From positions 59,559 to 123,558 of the forward strand of contig CAVSMB010000023.1 of the NCBI GenBank assembly GCA_963728925.1: a stretch of DNA of 64,000 nucleotides, written 5' to 3'. This DNA is from JBBPZA01 sp963728925 (GTDB taxonomy: Bacteria; Actinomycetota; Thermoleophilia; Solirubrobacterales; Solirubrobacteraceae). Below, piece by piece: positions 26,302 to 34,020 of this stretch (positions are counted from its first letter, which is position 1; each line of letters opens with the position of its first letter). The position numbers and the translations under genes are program-made. Below the pieces are notes generated by a model. It did not search any database and was not told the origin of the DNA. It saw only the letters and a program-made list of their open reading frames with translations.

Positions 26302-26706
26302 ATGGGCTCTGTGCCCGACGTCACACCCAATCGTGACGGGTGCGTCATCGTTATCGGAGCAATGACTGCCTTCCGCCTCATAAGCCTTCCGCTGCACGGC
26401 GCGCTCGAGTTCGTCGCGGGGGTCGCGCTCGCGCTGACCCCGTTCGCGCTGGGCGCCGGCCCCGCCGGGGTCGTGGCCGCCGTGGCCGCCGGCGCGCTGA
26501 TGATCGGCATGGCCCTGTTCAAGGCAACCGAGTCGGTGCCGGTCGGCGCTCAGTACGGCTACGACTGGTGCCTGACGACTGGCCTCGTGGGCGGCGCCGC
26601 CGTCCTCGGGATCGCCGGTCAGCCGATCGCGATGCTGGTCTTCGCCGTCGCAGCGCTGGTCCAGCTCACCCTCAACCTCGTCACGCGCTACAGCGCCACG
26701 AGGTGA
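26302..26706 (+). CDS. Four-helix membrane protein of unknown function
   Basis: 134 residues from ATG 26302 with GGAGGAG upstream. Four hydrophobic segments: PLHGALEFVAGVALALTPFA, GVVAAVAAGALMIGMALF, a third around LTTGLVGGAAVLGIAGQP, and MLVFAVAALVQLTLNL before a short basic end. The N-terminal PLHGALEFVAGVAL resembles SPW-repeat-like proteins, but no family is certain. A strong terminator follows at 26752. Confidence 0.6.
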   Translation: MGSVPDVTPNRDGCVIVIGAMTAFRLISLPLHGALEFVAGVALALTPFALGAGPAGVVAAVAAGALMIGMALFKATESVPVGAQYGYDWCLTTGLVGGAAVLGIAGQPIAMLVFAVAALVQLTLNLVTRYSATR

Positions 26707-26751
26707 CGATCTTCCTCCCAACACACCCATAGCAGCAAGTCTCCTCCCTCT

Positions 26752-26782
26752 GGAACGGCCCGCCTCGGCGGGCCGTTCCTTT
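26752..26782 (+). terminator. Intrinsic terminator
   Basis: GGAACGGCCCGC (26752-26763), loop CTCG, then GCGGGCCGTTCC (26768-26779) forms a perfect 12-bp stem, followed by TTT. It ends the transcript of the membrane protein at 26302. From here to 27012 (about 230 bases) there is no gene, only the inverted repeat and the GC-rich microsatellite listed below. Confidence 0.8.
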
Positions 26783-26859
26783 GTGCGAACCGCCGGGCGC
26801 GTCCGAACGGCAGCGACGAGGGGAAGGGAGGTGCGGGCGGGTTCGGCGGAGTCCGAAGG

Positions 26860-26902
26860 GTGTGCTGAGTTAGGGGCACCTATTCATGTCAACCCAGCAC
26901 AC
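26860..26902. repeat. Long inverted repeat with a -35-like box
   Basis: Arms GTGTGCTGAGTT (26860-26871) and AACCCAGCACAC (26891-26902) pair with one mismatch over a 19-base loop. On the minus strand the sequence contains TTGACA next to one arm. It may be an operator or a transposon-end relic; no gene starts close by on the minus strand. Confidence 0.4.
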
Positions 26903-26966
26903 ACCCCGGCTGACCGCCACGACCGTCCGGCCCCGGTCTCCCTTCGTCGATGCCGTTCGGTGGCGC

Positions 26967-27005
26967 TGCCGCGGCGACGGCGGCGACGGCGGCGACGGCG
27001 GCGAC
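26967..27005. repeat. GC-rich 9-bp microsatellite
   Basis: About four copies of GACGGCGGC in tandem just downstream of the convergent small gene at 27013. Slippage is likely at this site. No coding role is seen. Confidence 0.7.
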
Positions 27006-27012
27006 CGCGGAG

Positions 27013-27264
27013 CTAGTGCTTGAACCCGAGCGCCTTCATCACGATCCGGCGCAGCTCGTCGCGCTCGCGTTGGGTCACGGCGCTCGGCCCGCCGCGGGCC
27101 TTGCCCACGATGCGGCCGAGCTCCGAGCGCTCGCGGGGCGAGAGGCGCTCCCAGCTCTCGCGGCCGTGGGCGTACAGCCAGCGCCCGGCCTCGAGGACGT
27201 AGATCCAGCGCACGCGGCGGGCGAGCTGGAAGACGCGGGTCGGGACGCGCGGGGATCGGCTCAT
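27013..27264 (-). CDS. Small conserved-looking basic protein
   Basis: 83 residues from ATG 27264 (ATG 27276 would add four). Two helical parts, RVFQLARRVRWIYVLEAGRW and LSPRERSELGRIVGKARGGP, end in QRERDELRRIVMKALGFKH. The repeated pattern RExxELxRIVxKA appears twice. Very basic; it could bind nucleic acid or membrane surfaces. It faces tlyA, with a 62-base gap to the GTG at 27327. Function unknown. Confidence 0.6.
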   Translation of the reverse strand: MSRSPRVPTRVFQLARRVRWIYVLEAGRWLYAHGRESWERLSPRERSELGRIVGKARGGPSAVTQRERDELRRIVMKALGFKH

Positions 27265-27326
27265 GCGCACATCCAAGCATCCGGCGGCTTCGTGCGGGTG
27301 GGTGACGCCCGGGATACCGTTGCCGG

Positions 27327-28118
27327 GTGCCCAAGCTCCGCCTCGACGCGCTGCTCGCGCAGCGCGGGGTGTTCGCCTCGCGCAGCCGCGCGGCGGCCGC
27401 CGTGCTCGCCGGCGAGGTGCTGCTCGGCCCGGGCCGGCGCAGGGCGGAGAAGCCGGGGCAGCTCGTCGCCGAGGACGTCGAGGTCGACGTCGCGGCGCTG
27501 CCCGCCTTCGTCTCGCGCGGCGGACGCAAGCTGGCCAATGCCCTCGATGTGCTCGCGGTCGACCCCGGGGGCCGTCGCTCCCTCGACGTCGGCGCCTCGA
27601 CCGGCGGCTTCACCGACTGCCTGCTCCAGCGCGGAGCCGAGCACGTGGTGGCGCTCGACGTCGCCTACGGCGAGCTGGACTGGGGCCTGCGCAACGACGA
27701 CCGCGTCACCGTGCTCGAGCGCGCCAACGCCCGCCACCTCACCATCGACCGGCTCCCGTACCGTCCCGACCTCGTGACCGCCGACGTGTCGTTCATCTCG
27801 CTTCGCAAGGTGCTGCCCGCGGTGCTGGGGTGCACCGCCGCGACCCACGACGTCGTCGCCCTCGTCAAGCCGCAGTTCGAGGCAGGGCGCGACGCGATCG
27901 GCAGCGGCGGCGTCGTCCGGGACCCGTCCGACCGGCGCGCGGCGATCGTCGCGGTGGCGACCGAGGCCCAGCGGCTCGGGGAGGCGGTGCTCGGCTTCGC
28001 CTCGTCGGGGCTGCCCGGGCCGAAGGGCAACCGCGAGACCTTCGTGCACCTGGCCGAGGCGGGCCGCGAGGGCGAGATCGCAGACCTCGAGGCGGCGGCC
28101 GCCGAGGTCGAGCCATGA
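27327..28118 (+). CDS. tlyA: TlyA-family rRNA 2'-O-methyltransferase
   Basis: 263 residues from GTG 27327. An N-terminal S4 RNA-binding domain (MPKLRLDALLAQRGVFASRS, then AAVLAGEVLL) precedes an FtsJ-like methyltransferase with SLDVGASTGGFTDCLLQRGA as motif I, the acidic end VVALDVAYGEL, and DLVTADVSFISLRKVLPAV with the Lys of the K-D-K-E set in LVKPQFEAGRD. TlyA methylates the 2'-O of C1409 in 16S and C1920 in 23S rRNA and gives sensitivity to capreomycin. The gene begins the core tlyA-nadK-recN run. Its stop overlaps a tandem duplication. Confidence 0.93.
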   Translation: MPKLRLDALLAQRGVFASRSRAAAAVLAGEVLLGPGRRRAEKPGQLVAEDVEVDVAALPAFVSRGGRKLANALDVLAVDPGGRRSLDVGASTGGFTDCLLQRGAEHVVALDVAYGELDWGLRNDDRVTVLERANARHLTIDRLPYRPDLVTADVSFISLRKVLPAVLGCTAATHDVVALVKPQFEAGRDAIGSGGVVRDPSDRRAAIVAVATEAQRLGEAVLGFASSGLPGPKGNRETFVHLAEAGREGEIADLEAAAAEVEP

Positions 28119-28209
28119 GGGCGAGGCGCGATCGCCCGGCCCGCGGCGCGGAGGGCTCGGCGTGAGGGCGAGGCGCGATCGCCCGGCCCGCGGCGCGGAG
28201 GGCTCGGCG
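28116..28209. repeat. 47-bp perfect tandem duplication at the tlyA/nadK junction
   Basis: Two identical 47-base units (28116-28162, 28163-28209), each starting TGAGGGCGAGGCGCGATCGC and ending CTCGGCG. The unit begins with the tlyA stop codon, and the base after the second unit continues TGAGGGCGGCG, part of the nadK start. The duplication therefore copied the original stop/start overlap and moved nadK away from the tlyA stop. Confidence 0.95.
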
Positions 28210-29057
28210 TGAGGGCGGCGACCGTCCTCACCCACTCGCGCGTGGGCGACACCGCGCACGCGCTCGAGCAGCTTCGCGAGGCGGCTGCCTCCGCCGGCGT
28301 GGTCCTGCGCTTCCCTCCCGAGGAGACGGCCAAGCACGGGCTGCGCGCGCAAGAGGGCATCGAGGTCGACGCGGCGGTCGCGCCCGACGTCGACCTCTGC
28401 CTCGTGCTCGGCGGCGACGGGACGATCCTCCGCGGCCTGCGTGCCTACGTGGGAACGGGCGTGCCCGTGTTCGCGGTGAACTTCGGCGAGATCGGCTTCC
28501 TCGCGACGATCGATCCCGAGCGCTGTGAGCGCGGCTTCGAGCTCGCCTTCCGCGGCGAGTTCGAGGTGATGCGCCTGCCCGTGATGCGCATGACCGGCCC
28601 GCAGCCCGACCGGGCGGCGATCAACGACGTCTCGCTGCATCGCCGCCACGACGGCCGCGTGGCGAACCTTGCCTACGCGATCGGGGCGGACGAGATCGGC
28701 CGCGTGCGCTGCGACGGGCTCGTCGTCTCGACGCCCGCGGGCTCCACGGGCTACAACCTGGCCAACGGGGGACCCGTGCTCGCCTGGGGGGTCGAGGGCT
28801 TCGTCGTCTCGTTCATCGCGCCCCACTCGCTGACCGCCCGCGCGCTCGTCGTCGCCCCCGACGACCCGCTGACTCTGCGCAACGTGTCGCGTGACGAGGC
28901 CGTCGAGGTCATGGTCGACGGTCGGCCGACGTGCGAGCTCGCCGCCGGCGACGCGCTCGAGCTGCGGTTCGTCGCCGACCAGGGCCACCTCGCGCAGATC
29001 CCGGGCGCAAGCTTCTACCACCGTCTGCGCGAGAAGTTCGGACGCCTCGCGTCATAA
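28209..29057 (+). CDS. nadK: NAD kinase
   Basis: 282 residues from GTG 28209. DLCLVLGGDGTILRGLRAYV holds the GGDG catalytic motif, NFGEIGFLATI follows, then INDVSLHR and STPAGSTGYNLANGGP for nucleotide binding. The enzyme phosphorylates NAD to NADP. The start GTG comprises the last G of the second 47-bp unit and the following TG; each repeat also has a GTGAGG at its border, so two further possible starts exist in or near the repeat. Recn follows after a short gap. Confidence 0.94.
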   Translation: MRAATVLTHSRVGDTAHALEQLREAAASAGVVLRFPPEETAKHGLRAQEGIEVDAAVAPDVDLCLVLGGDGTILRGLRAYVGTGVPVFAVNFGEIGFLATIDPERCERGFELAFRGEFEVMRLPVMRMTGPQPDRAAINDVSLHRRHDGRVANLAYAIGADEIGRVRCDGLVVSTPAGSTGYNLANGGPVLAWGVEGFVVSFIAPHSLTARALVVAPDDPLTLRNVSRDEAVEVMVDGRPTCELAAGDALELRFVADQGHLAQIPGASFYHRLREKFGRLAS

Positions 29058-29128
29058 CGCGCACGGCAGCGTCGTCCACCGGTGCCGCGGGCGCCCGGTC
29101 CGTCGGGGTCCGCTGGTACACCGTGCCC

Positions 29129-30955
29129 GTGCTCCTCGAGCTTCGTGTCGAGAACCTCGTGCTGATCGAGCGGGCCGAGTTGCGGCTCGGCCCGGGTCTC
29201 AACGTGCTCACCGGCGAGACGGGGGCCGGGAAGACCGTCCTCGCCCACGCCCTGGACCTGCTGCTCGGCGGCCGCGCGCGTGGCGGGATCGTCCGTCCGG
29301 GGGCAGCCGAGGCCTACGTCGAGGGGGTGTTCGAGCTGCCGGCGGCGCTGAGGGAGGCGCTCGGCGACCGCGTGCCCGCCGACGCGCAGGAGCTCGTCCT
29401 GGCCCGGCGCGTGACCGCCGAGGGCCGCACGCGCGCCTATCTCGGCGGCCGCAGCGCCGGGGCGGCCGACCTGCGCGAGGCCGGCGAGCGGCTGCTCGCC
29501 TTCTACGGCCAGCACGAGCATCGCAAGCTGACCCTCGCCTCCGCTCAGCTCGACGTCCTCGACGGCTTCTGCGGCGCCGAGCAGGCGGGGCGCCGCGCCC
29601 GGCTCGCCCCCGCCCACGCCGAGGTGCGCGTGCGCGGGCGCGCGCTCGAGGAGCTCCGCGAGCGGTCCGCCTCGCGCGAGCGCGAGCTCGACCTCCTGCG
29701 CTTCGAGCTCGACGAGATCGAGGCTGCCGCGCCCGACGCCGAGGAGGCCCGCGAGCTCGGAGCCGAGCGCGAGCGGCTGCGCCACCTCGAAGCCCTGCGC
29801 GCCGCCGCGCTGGCGGCCGCCGAGGCGCTCACGCCGGACGCCGGCAGCGACGGCGCCGCCGCGCTGCTGGCGGGCGGCGCCGGGGCGCTCGACGCCATCG
29901 CGGGCGTCGATCCGGCGCTCGACGCGCTCGCCGAGCGCACACGGGCGCTGGCCCTCGAGGTGGAGGACCTCGGCGGCGACCTGCGCCGCTACGAGGCCGA
30001 GGTGGAGGGGGCGCCCGGGCGCCTTGAGGAGGTCGAGGCGCGGCTCGACGTCATCGCCAGGCTGGAGCGCAAGCACGGCGGGACGGTCGAGGCCGTCCTC
30101 GAGCACGCGGCGCGCTGCCGCGAGCGCCGCGACGAGCTCGAGCACGCCGGGGTAAGCCTCGAGGAGGCGGGCGCCCGCCTCGGCGAGGCACGGGCCCGCC
30201 GCGACGCGCTCGCCCTTGAGGCCCGCGCGGCTCGGGAGGCCGCCGCGCCGCGCCTCGCGGCCACCGTGCGCGAGCGCCTCGACGAGCTCGCCATGGACGG
30301 CGCCCGCTTCGACGTCGAGCTCGGCGCCCGCGAGGAGCCTGGCCCGGCCGGAGCCGACCTCGTCGAGTTCGTCATAGCCCCGAACCCCGGTGTGCCGCCG
30401 GCGCCGTTGCGCGAGATCGCCTCGGGAGGGGAGCTCTCGCGAGTCATGCTCGCGCTCATGGCGGCGAGCCACGAGGGCGAGCCGGCCGCGAAGCCGAAGA
30501 GCGGGCGTGGTCGTGGGCGTCGATCCGCGTCCGAGGGCGGCGGGGTTGCGCCTGAGGGCGGCGGCGTCGCGCGTGGGCGCGGCGGGGTCGCGTCCGAGGG
30601 CGGCGGGGTCGCGTCCGAGGGCGGCGGGGTCGCGCCCGAGGACGGCGTCGCCACGCTGGTCTTCGACGAGGTCGACGCCGGGATCGGCGGCCACACGGCG
30701 CGTGCCGTCGGCGAGCAGCTCCGGGCGCTGGCCCGGCGCAGGCAGATCCTCTGCATCACCCACCTACCCCAGATCGCCTCGCTCGGGGGGCGCCACTTCC
30801 GCATCGTCAAGGACACCGAGGCGCAGCTCGCGCGGACCGTCGTCGAGCAGCTCGCACCCGACGAGGTGATCGCCGAGCTCGTCCGCATGCTCGGCGCCGA
30901 GCCCGCCGACCTCGCGGCACGCCGCCACGCCAAGCAGCTCCTGTCTGCCGCGTAG
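29129..30955 (+). CDS. recN: DNA repair protein RecN with a repeat insert
   Basis: 608 residues from GTG 29129, chosen because LLELRVENLVLIERAELRLG aligns with the usual start. Walker A is VLTGETGAGKTVLAH. The long coiled-coil middle (residues ~150-400, rich in Glu/Arg/Leu) leads to the SMC-like signature EIASGGELSRVMLALM and Walker B TLVFDEVDAGIGGH. Between the last two lies an insert of six 7-residue repeats (SEGGGVA type, DNA 30530-30652) not usual for RecN. RecN is an SMC-like ATPase that aids double-strand break repair. The insert sits at a loop between the signature and Walker B, so it may be tolerated. Confidence 0.92.
   Translation: MLLELRVENLVLIERAELRLGPGLNVLTGETGAGKTVLAHALDLLLGGRARGGIVRPGAAEAYVEGVFELPAALREALGDRVPADAQELVLARRVTAEGRTRAYLGGRSAGAADLREAGERLLAFYGQHEHRKLTLASAQLDVLDGFCGAEQAGRRARLAPAHAEVRVRGRALEELRERSASRERELDLLRFELDEIEAAAPDAEEARELGAERERLRHLEALRAAALAAAEALTPDAGSDGAAALLAGGAGALDAIAGVDPALDALAERTRALALEVEDLGGDLRRYEAEVEGAPGRLEEVEARLDVIARLERKHGGTVEAVLEHAARCRERRDELEHAGVSLEEAGARLGEARARRDALALEARAAREAAAPRLAATVRERLDELAMDGARFDVELGAREEPGPAGADLVEFVIAPNPGVPPAPLREIASGGELSRVMLALMAASHEGEPAAKPKSGRGRGRRSASEGGGVAPEGGGVARGRGGVASEGGGVASEGGGVAPEDGVATLVFDEVDAGIGGHTARAVGEQLRALARRRQILCITHLPQIASLGGRHFRIVKDTEAQLARTVVEQLAPDEVIAELVRMLGAEPADLAARRHAKQLLSAA
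30530..30652 (+). repeat. 21-bp tandem repeats within recN
   Basis: Nearly six units of 21 bases encoding S/P-E-G-G-G-V-A; the core GAGGGCGGCGGGGT is repeated. The last unit is one codon short. The period is a multiple of three, so changes in copy number keep the frame. A likely hotspot for length variation among strains. Confidence 0.9.
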
Positions 30956-31072
30956 GCCGGCTCGGGCGCCGGCCGGCGACGGGTGGCGAGCGCGAGGCGG
31001 GACCGGTCGCCGCACCCGCCCGCGGGCGTCACGGCGAGAGGAGGGGCAACGCGCCTCTAGAATGCCCTTCCG

Positions 31073-32251
31073 GTGGCCGTCTCGCCGACCAACAGAGACG
31101 ACGCCGCAGCCGAGCAGGGCCTTGTCGAGATCTCCGGGATCGCCCGTCTGGGCAAGCGCACGAAGCACCTCGTCAAGCGCCTAAGGCCCGGCAACGTCGC
31201 CGTCATCGACCACCTGGACCTCGACCGGGTCTCCGCCGAGGACCTCGTCGCATGCGGGGTCGAGGGCGTGGTCAACTGCTCGCCCTCGTCCAGCGGTGAC
31301 TACCCGAACATGGGCCCGCTCCTCCTCGTGCAGGCGGGCATCCACCTGATCGACGCGCCCGCGGCGCCGCTCTTCGACCTGCTCGACGACGGGGACCCGG
31401 TCGTGCTGCGCGGCGGCGACGTGCTGCGTCCCAGCGGTGAGGTGATCGCCCGCGGCCAGGCGCAGGACCCGCAGAGGGTGCTCGCCCTCACCGAGCAGCG
31501 CCGGCAGGAGATCGGCGAGGCGCTCGAGCGCTTCGCCAGCAACACGGTCCAGTACATGCAGCAGGAGGGCGAGCTGCTCTCGGGCAAGATCGAGATGCCG
31601 CGCTTCGAGACCGACTTCCGCGACCGGCCGGTCCTCATCGTCGTGCGCGGCGTGGACCACAAGCGCGACCTCAAGGCGCTGCGGCCCTACATCCGCGACG
31701 TGCGCCCCGTGCTCGTCGGCGTCGACGGCGGAGCCGACGCGATCCGCGACGAGGGCTTCCAAGCCGACATGATCGTCGGCGACATGGACTCGGCCACCGA
31801 CGCCACGCTGCAGGCCGGCTCCGAGCTCGTCGTCCACGCCTACCCCGACGGCCGCGCTCCCGGCCGCGAGCACCTCGAGGAGCTCGGCCTGGGGCACAAG
31901 GTCGTGCCGGCGCCGGCCACGAGCCAGGACGTCGCGATGCTCATTGCGGCGGAGAAGGGGGCCAGCATCATCGTGTCGGTGGGCTCGCACTTCAACCTGG
32001 TCGAGTTCCTCGACAAGAACCGCAAGGGGATGTCCTCGACGTTCATCACCCGCCTGCGGGTCGGGGAGATCCTCGTCGACGCCAAGGGCGTGAGCCGCCT
32101 CTACCGTCCCCAGCCGGGCCGCTGGCCGCTCCTGCTGGTCCTCGTCGCGGGGCTCGTCACGCTGGCGGCGATCATCGCCTTCACCCCGGGGCTGCGCGAC
32201 GTGGCCGACCTGCTGTGGCTCAAGCTGCAGGTCCTCCTGGGGATCGACTGA
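31073..32251 (+). CDS. steA: SteA-like cytokinetic-ring protein (TPK-like)
   Basis: 392 residues from GTG 31073. The N-terminus contains GIARLGKRTKHLVKRLRPGN and VAVIDHLDLDRVSAEDLVAC. The central domain is thiamin-pyrophosphokinase-like: VLVGVDGGADAIRDEGFQAD and MIVGDMDSATDATLQ. The C-terminus has one TM helix (LLLVLVAGLVTLAAIIAF). This is the SteA family, which in corynebacteria works with the partner SteB at the septum in cell-wall synthesis. The next gene codes for the matching partner family. Function in this organism is inferred. Confidence 0.85.
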   Translation: MAVSPTNRDDAAAEQGLVEISGIARLGKRTKHLVKRLRPGNVAVIDHLDLDRVSAEDLVACGVEGVVNCSPSSSGDYPNMGPLLLVQAGIHLIDAPAAPLFDLLDDGDPVVLRGGDVLRPSGEVIARGQAQDPQRVLALTEQRRQEIGEALERFASNTVQYMQQEGELLSGKIEMPRFETDFRDRPVLIVVRGVDHKRDLKALRPYIRDVRPVLVGVDGGADAIRDEGFQADMIVGDMDSATDATLQAGSELVVHAYPDGRAPGREHLEELGLGHKVVPAPATSQDVAMLIAAEKGASIIVSVGSHFNLVEFLDKNRKGMSSTFITRLRVGEILVDAKGVSRLYRPQPGRWPLLLVLVAGLVTLAAIIAFTPGLRDVADLLWLKLQVLLGID

Positions 32252-32275
32252 CCGGCGCCCAGCGCCCTCGGACCC

Positions 32276-33136
32276 ATGTTCGACTTCCGCTACCACGCCC
32301 TCTCGCTCGTCGCCGTCTTCCTCGCGCTGGTGGTCGGCCTGCTGCTCGGCGTGGCCATCGGCGACCAGGGGCTCGTCTCCAGCGCGGAGCGCGACATCCG
32401 CAGCTCGCTGCGCGCCGACGTGCGCGACGCGCGGGCGGAGGCCGACCGGCTGCGGGGCGAGCTGAACTCCGAGAAGCAGCTCGAGCAGCAGCTCTACCCG
32501 CTCACCGTCGGCGGCCGCCTGCCCGGCCAGCGGGTCGGGCTGGTCGCCATCGGCGGGGTCGACGACAGCGTGGTCGACGACGTCCGCACTGCGCTCGCCC
32601 CCACGGGCGGGCGGCTCGTCAGCGTCGCGGTGATCCGCGTGCCGCCCGACTTCGAGGGCCTGGGCTCCGACCTCAAGGACACTCGCTTCGCGACCGTCGC
32701 GACCGACGATGAGCGCGCCGGGCGCCTCGGCCGGCGCCTCGGGGTTGACCTCGTGCAGGGCGGCAAGGTCATCCGCCAGGTCCGCCGCAGGCTCTTCCGG
32801 CCGCTGTCGGGCACGCTCAACGGGCTGTCGAGCGTCGTCCTCGTGCGCCGGGACCAGGAGGTCGGCGGCACGAAGGGCGCCACCACCGACGCCTTCGAGG
32901 ACGGCCTCGTCGACGGGATCAAGCGAACCGACGTGCCGCTGGTCGGGGTCGAGCAGACCTCGACCAACCCCTCGACCATCAAGTGGTTCGAGGACCACCA
33001 GATCTCGAGCGTCGACAACGTCGACCAGGTCACAGGCCGCATCTCGATGGTCTTCGTGCTGGCCGGGGCCAGCGGCAGCTTCGGGGTCAAGAGCACCGCC
33101 GACGCGCCGCTGCCCGACGCCGTGCCCGCGCAGTAG
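32276..33136 (+). CDS. SteB/MctB-like membrane-anchored protein
   Basis: 286 residues from ATG 32276. MFDFRYHALSLVAVFLALVV and GLLLGVAIGD form an N-terminal TM anchor, followed by a coiled coil (ARAEADRLRGELNSEKQLEQ) and a large extracytoplasmic domain. It belongs to the family annotated both as copper transporter MctB in mycobacteria and SteB in corynebacteria. Position directly after steA favours the SteB role, with partner binding through the coiled coil. The last part (FVLAGASGSFGVKS) ends the domain; no metal-binding cluster is obvious. Confidence 0.85.
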   Translation: MFDFRYHALSLVAVFLALVVGLLLGVAIGDQGLVSSAERDIRSSLRADVRDARAEADRLRGELNSEKQLEQQLYPLTVGGRLPGQRVGLVAIGGVDDSVVDDVRTALAPTGGRLVSVAVIRVPPDFEGLGSDLKDTRFATVATDDERAGRLGRRLGVDLVQGGKVIRQVRRRLFRPLSGTLNGLSSVVLVRRDQEVGGTKGATTDAFEDGLVDGIKRTDVPLVGVEQTSTNPSTIKWFEDHQISSVDNVDQVTGRISMVFVLAGASGSFGVKSTADAPLPDAVPAQ

Positions 33137-33192
33137 GGGCCTGTCTCCAGACCAGCCTGCGCGGCGTCCGCACACGACGCTACCGTCGGCCC

Positions 33193-34020
33193 GTGCCGGC
33201 GCTCCCCTTCGTGCTCTCCTTCCTCGCCGCCGGCCTCATCGCGCCGGCTGCCCTTCGCTCGCTCGCCCAGCTCGGTCACGAGCGCGAGAACTACCGCGGC
33301 CGGCGGCTGCCGTTCCCGGCGGGCTGGCTGATCCTCGCGGCCGCGACGCTGACCCTCATACCGGTCAGCCTCCTGGACGAGCTCGGGGGCGCCGACGACG
33401 TACTGCGCCCGGAGACCCGGGCGGTGTGCGTCTACGTCCTCGGGGTCGGCTTCCTCGGCCTCGCCGACGACCTCTTCAGCGGCGCGTCGCGCGGCTGGCG
33501 CGGGCACGGCCGCGCCGTCCTGCGCGGCGCCTTCGCCACCGGCGCGCTCAAGGCGGCGGGCTCGCTCGGCCTCGCGCTTTACGCGCTGAGCGGCCGCGGC
33601 TCCAGCGCAGTCGATTATCTGCTCGCGGTGGCGCTGCTCGTCCTCGCCACCAACCTCTTCAACCTCCTCGACCTGCGCCCCGGGCGCTCGGTCAAGGCCT
33701 TCGTGCTGCTCGGCGCGGGCCTGACCGTCGGCACCCGCGACGCGCGGCCGCTGTGGGCGCTCGGGCTCTTCGCGGGCGCGGTCCTCGCCCTCGGGGTGTG
33801 GGACGTGCGCGAGCGCGCGATGCTGGGCGACGCGGGCTCCAACGTCATCGGCGCGCTGGCCGGCCTGTGGCTCGTGCTCGCGCTCGGGAGCACCGGGCAG
33901 GCAGTCGCTCTCGCGCTCGTGGCGCTCATCACCGCCTATGGTGAATTTCGCTCACTTTCCGCGCTCATCGAGCGGACGCCCGTGCTCCGCCAACTAGACT
34001 CATTCGGGAGGCCTGCATGA
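33193..34020 (+). CDS. MraY/WecA-like glycosyl-phosphate transferase
   Basis: 275 residues from GTG 33193 with about ten hydrophobic helices. GVGFLGLADDLFSG has the Asp-Asp of the superfamily, TNLFNLLDLRPGRSVK corresponds to the NxxNxxDG motif with changes (DLRPG), and MLGDAGSNVIGALAGLW to the GDxGS motif. MraY/WecA proteins move sugar-1-phosphates onto undecaprenyl phosphate. The altered motif and the absence of the C-terminal HHxxE suggest a divergent subfamily of unknown substrate. Its stop overlaps the pyrG start (ATGA). Together with steA/B it forms an envelope-linked group. Confidence 0.8.
   Translation: MPALPFVLSFLAAGLIAPAALRSLAQLGHERENYRGRRLPFPAGWLILAAATLTLIPVSLLDELGGADDVLRPETRAVCVYVLGVGFLGLADDLFSGASRGWRGHGRAVLRGAFATGALKAAGSLGLALYALSGRGSSAVDYLLAVALLVLATNLFNLLDLRPGRSVKAFVLLGAGLTVGTRDARPLWALGLFAGAVLALGVWDVRERAMLGDAGSNVIGALAGLWLVLALGSTGQAVALALVALITAYGEFRSLSALIERTPVLRQLDSFGRPA

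Noticed and set aside
26967..27005. CRISPR-like array
   Set aside because: Units are 9 bases with no spacers; it is a simple microsatellite.
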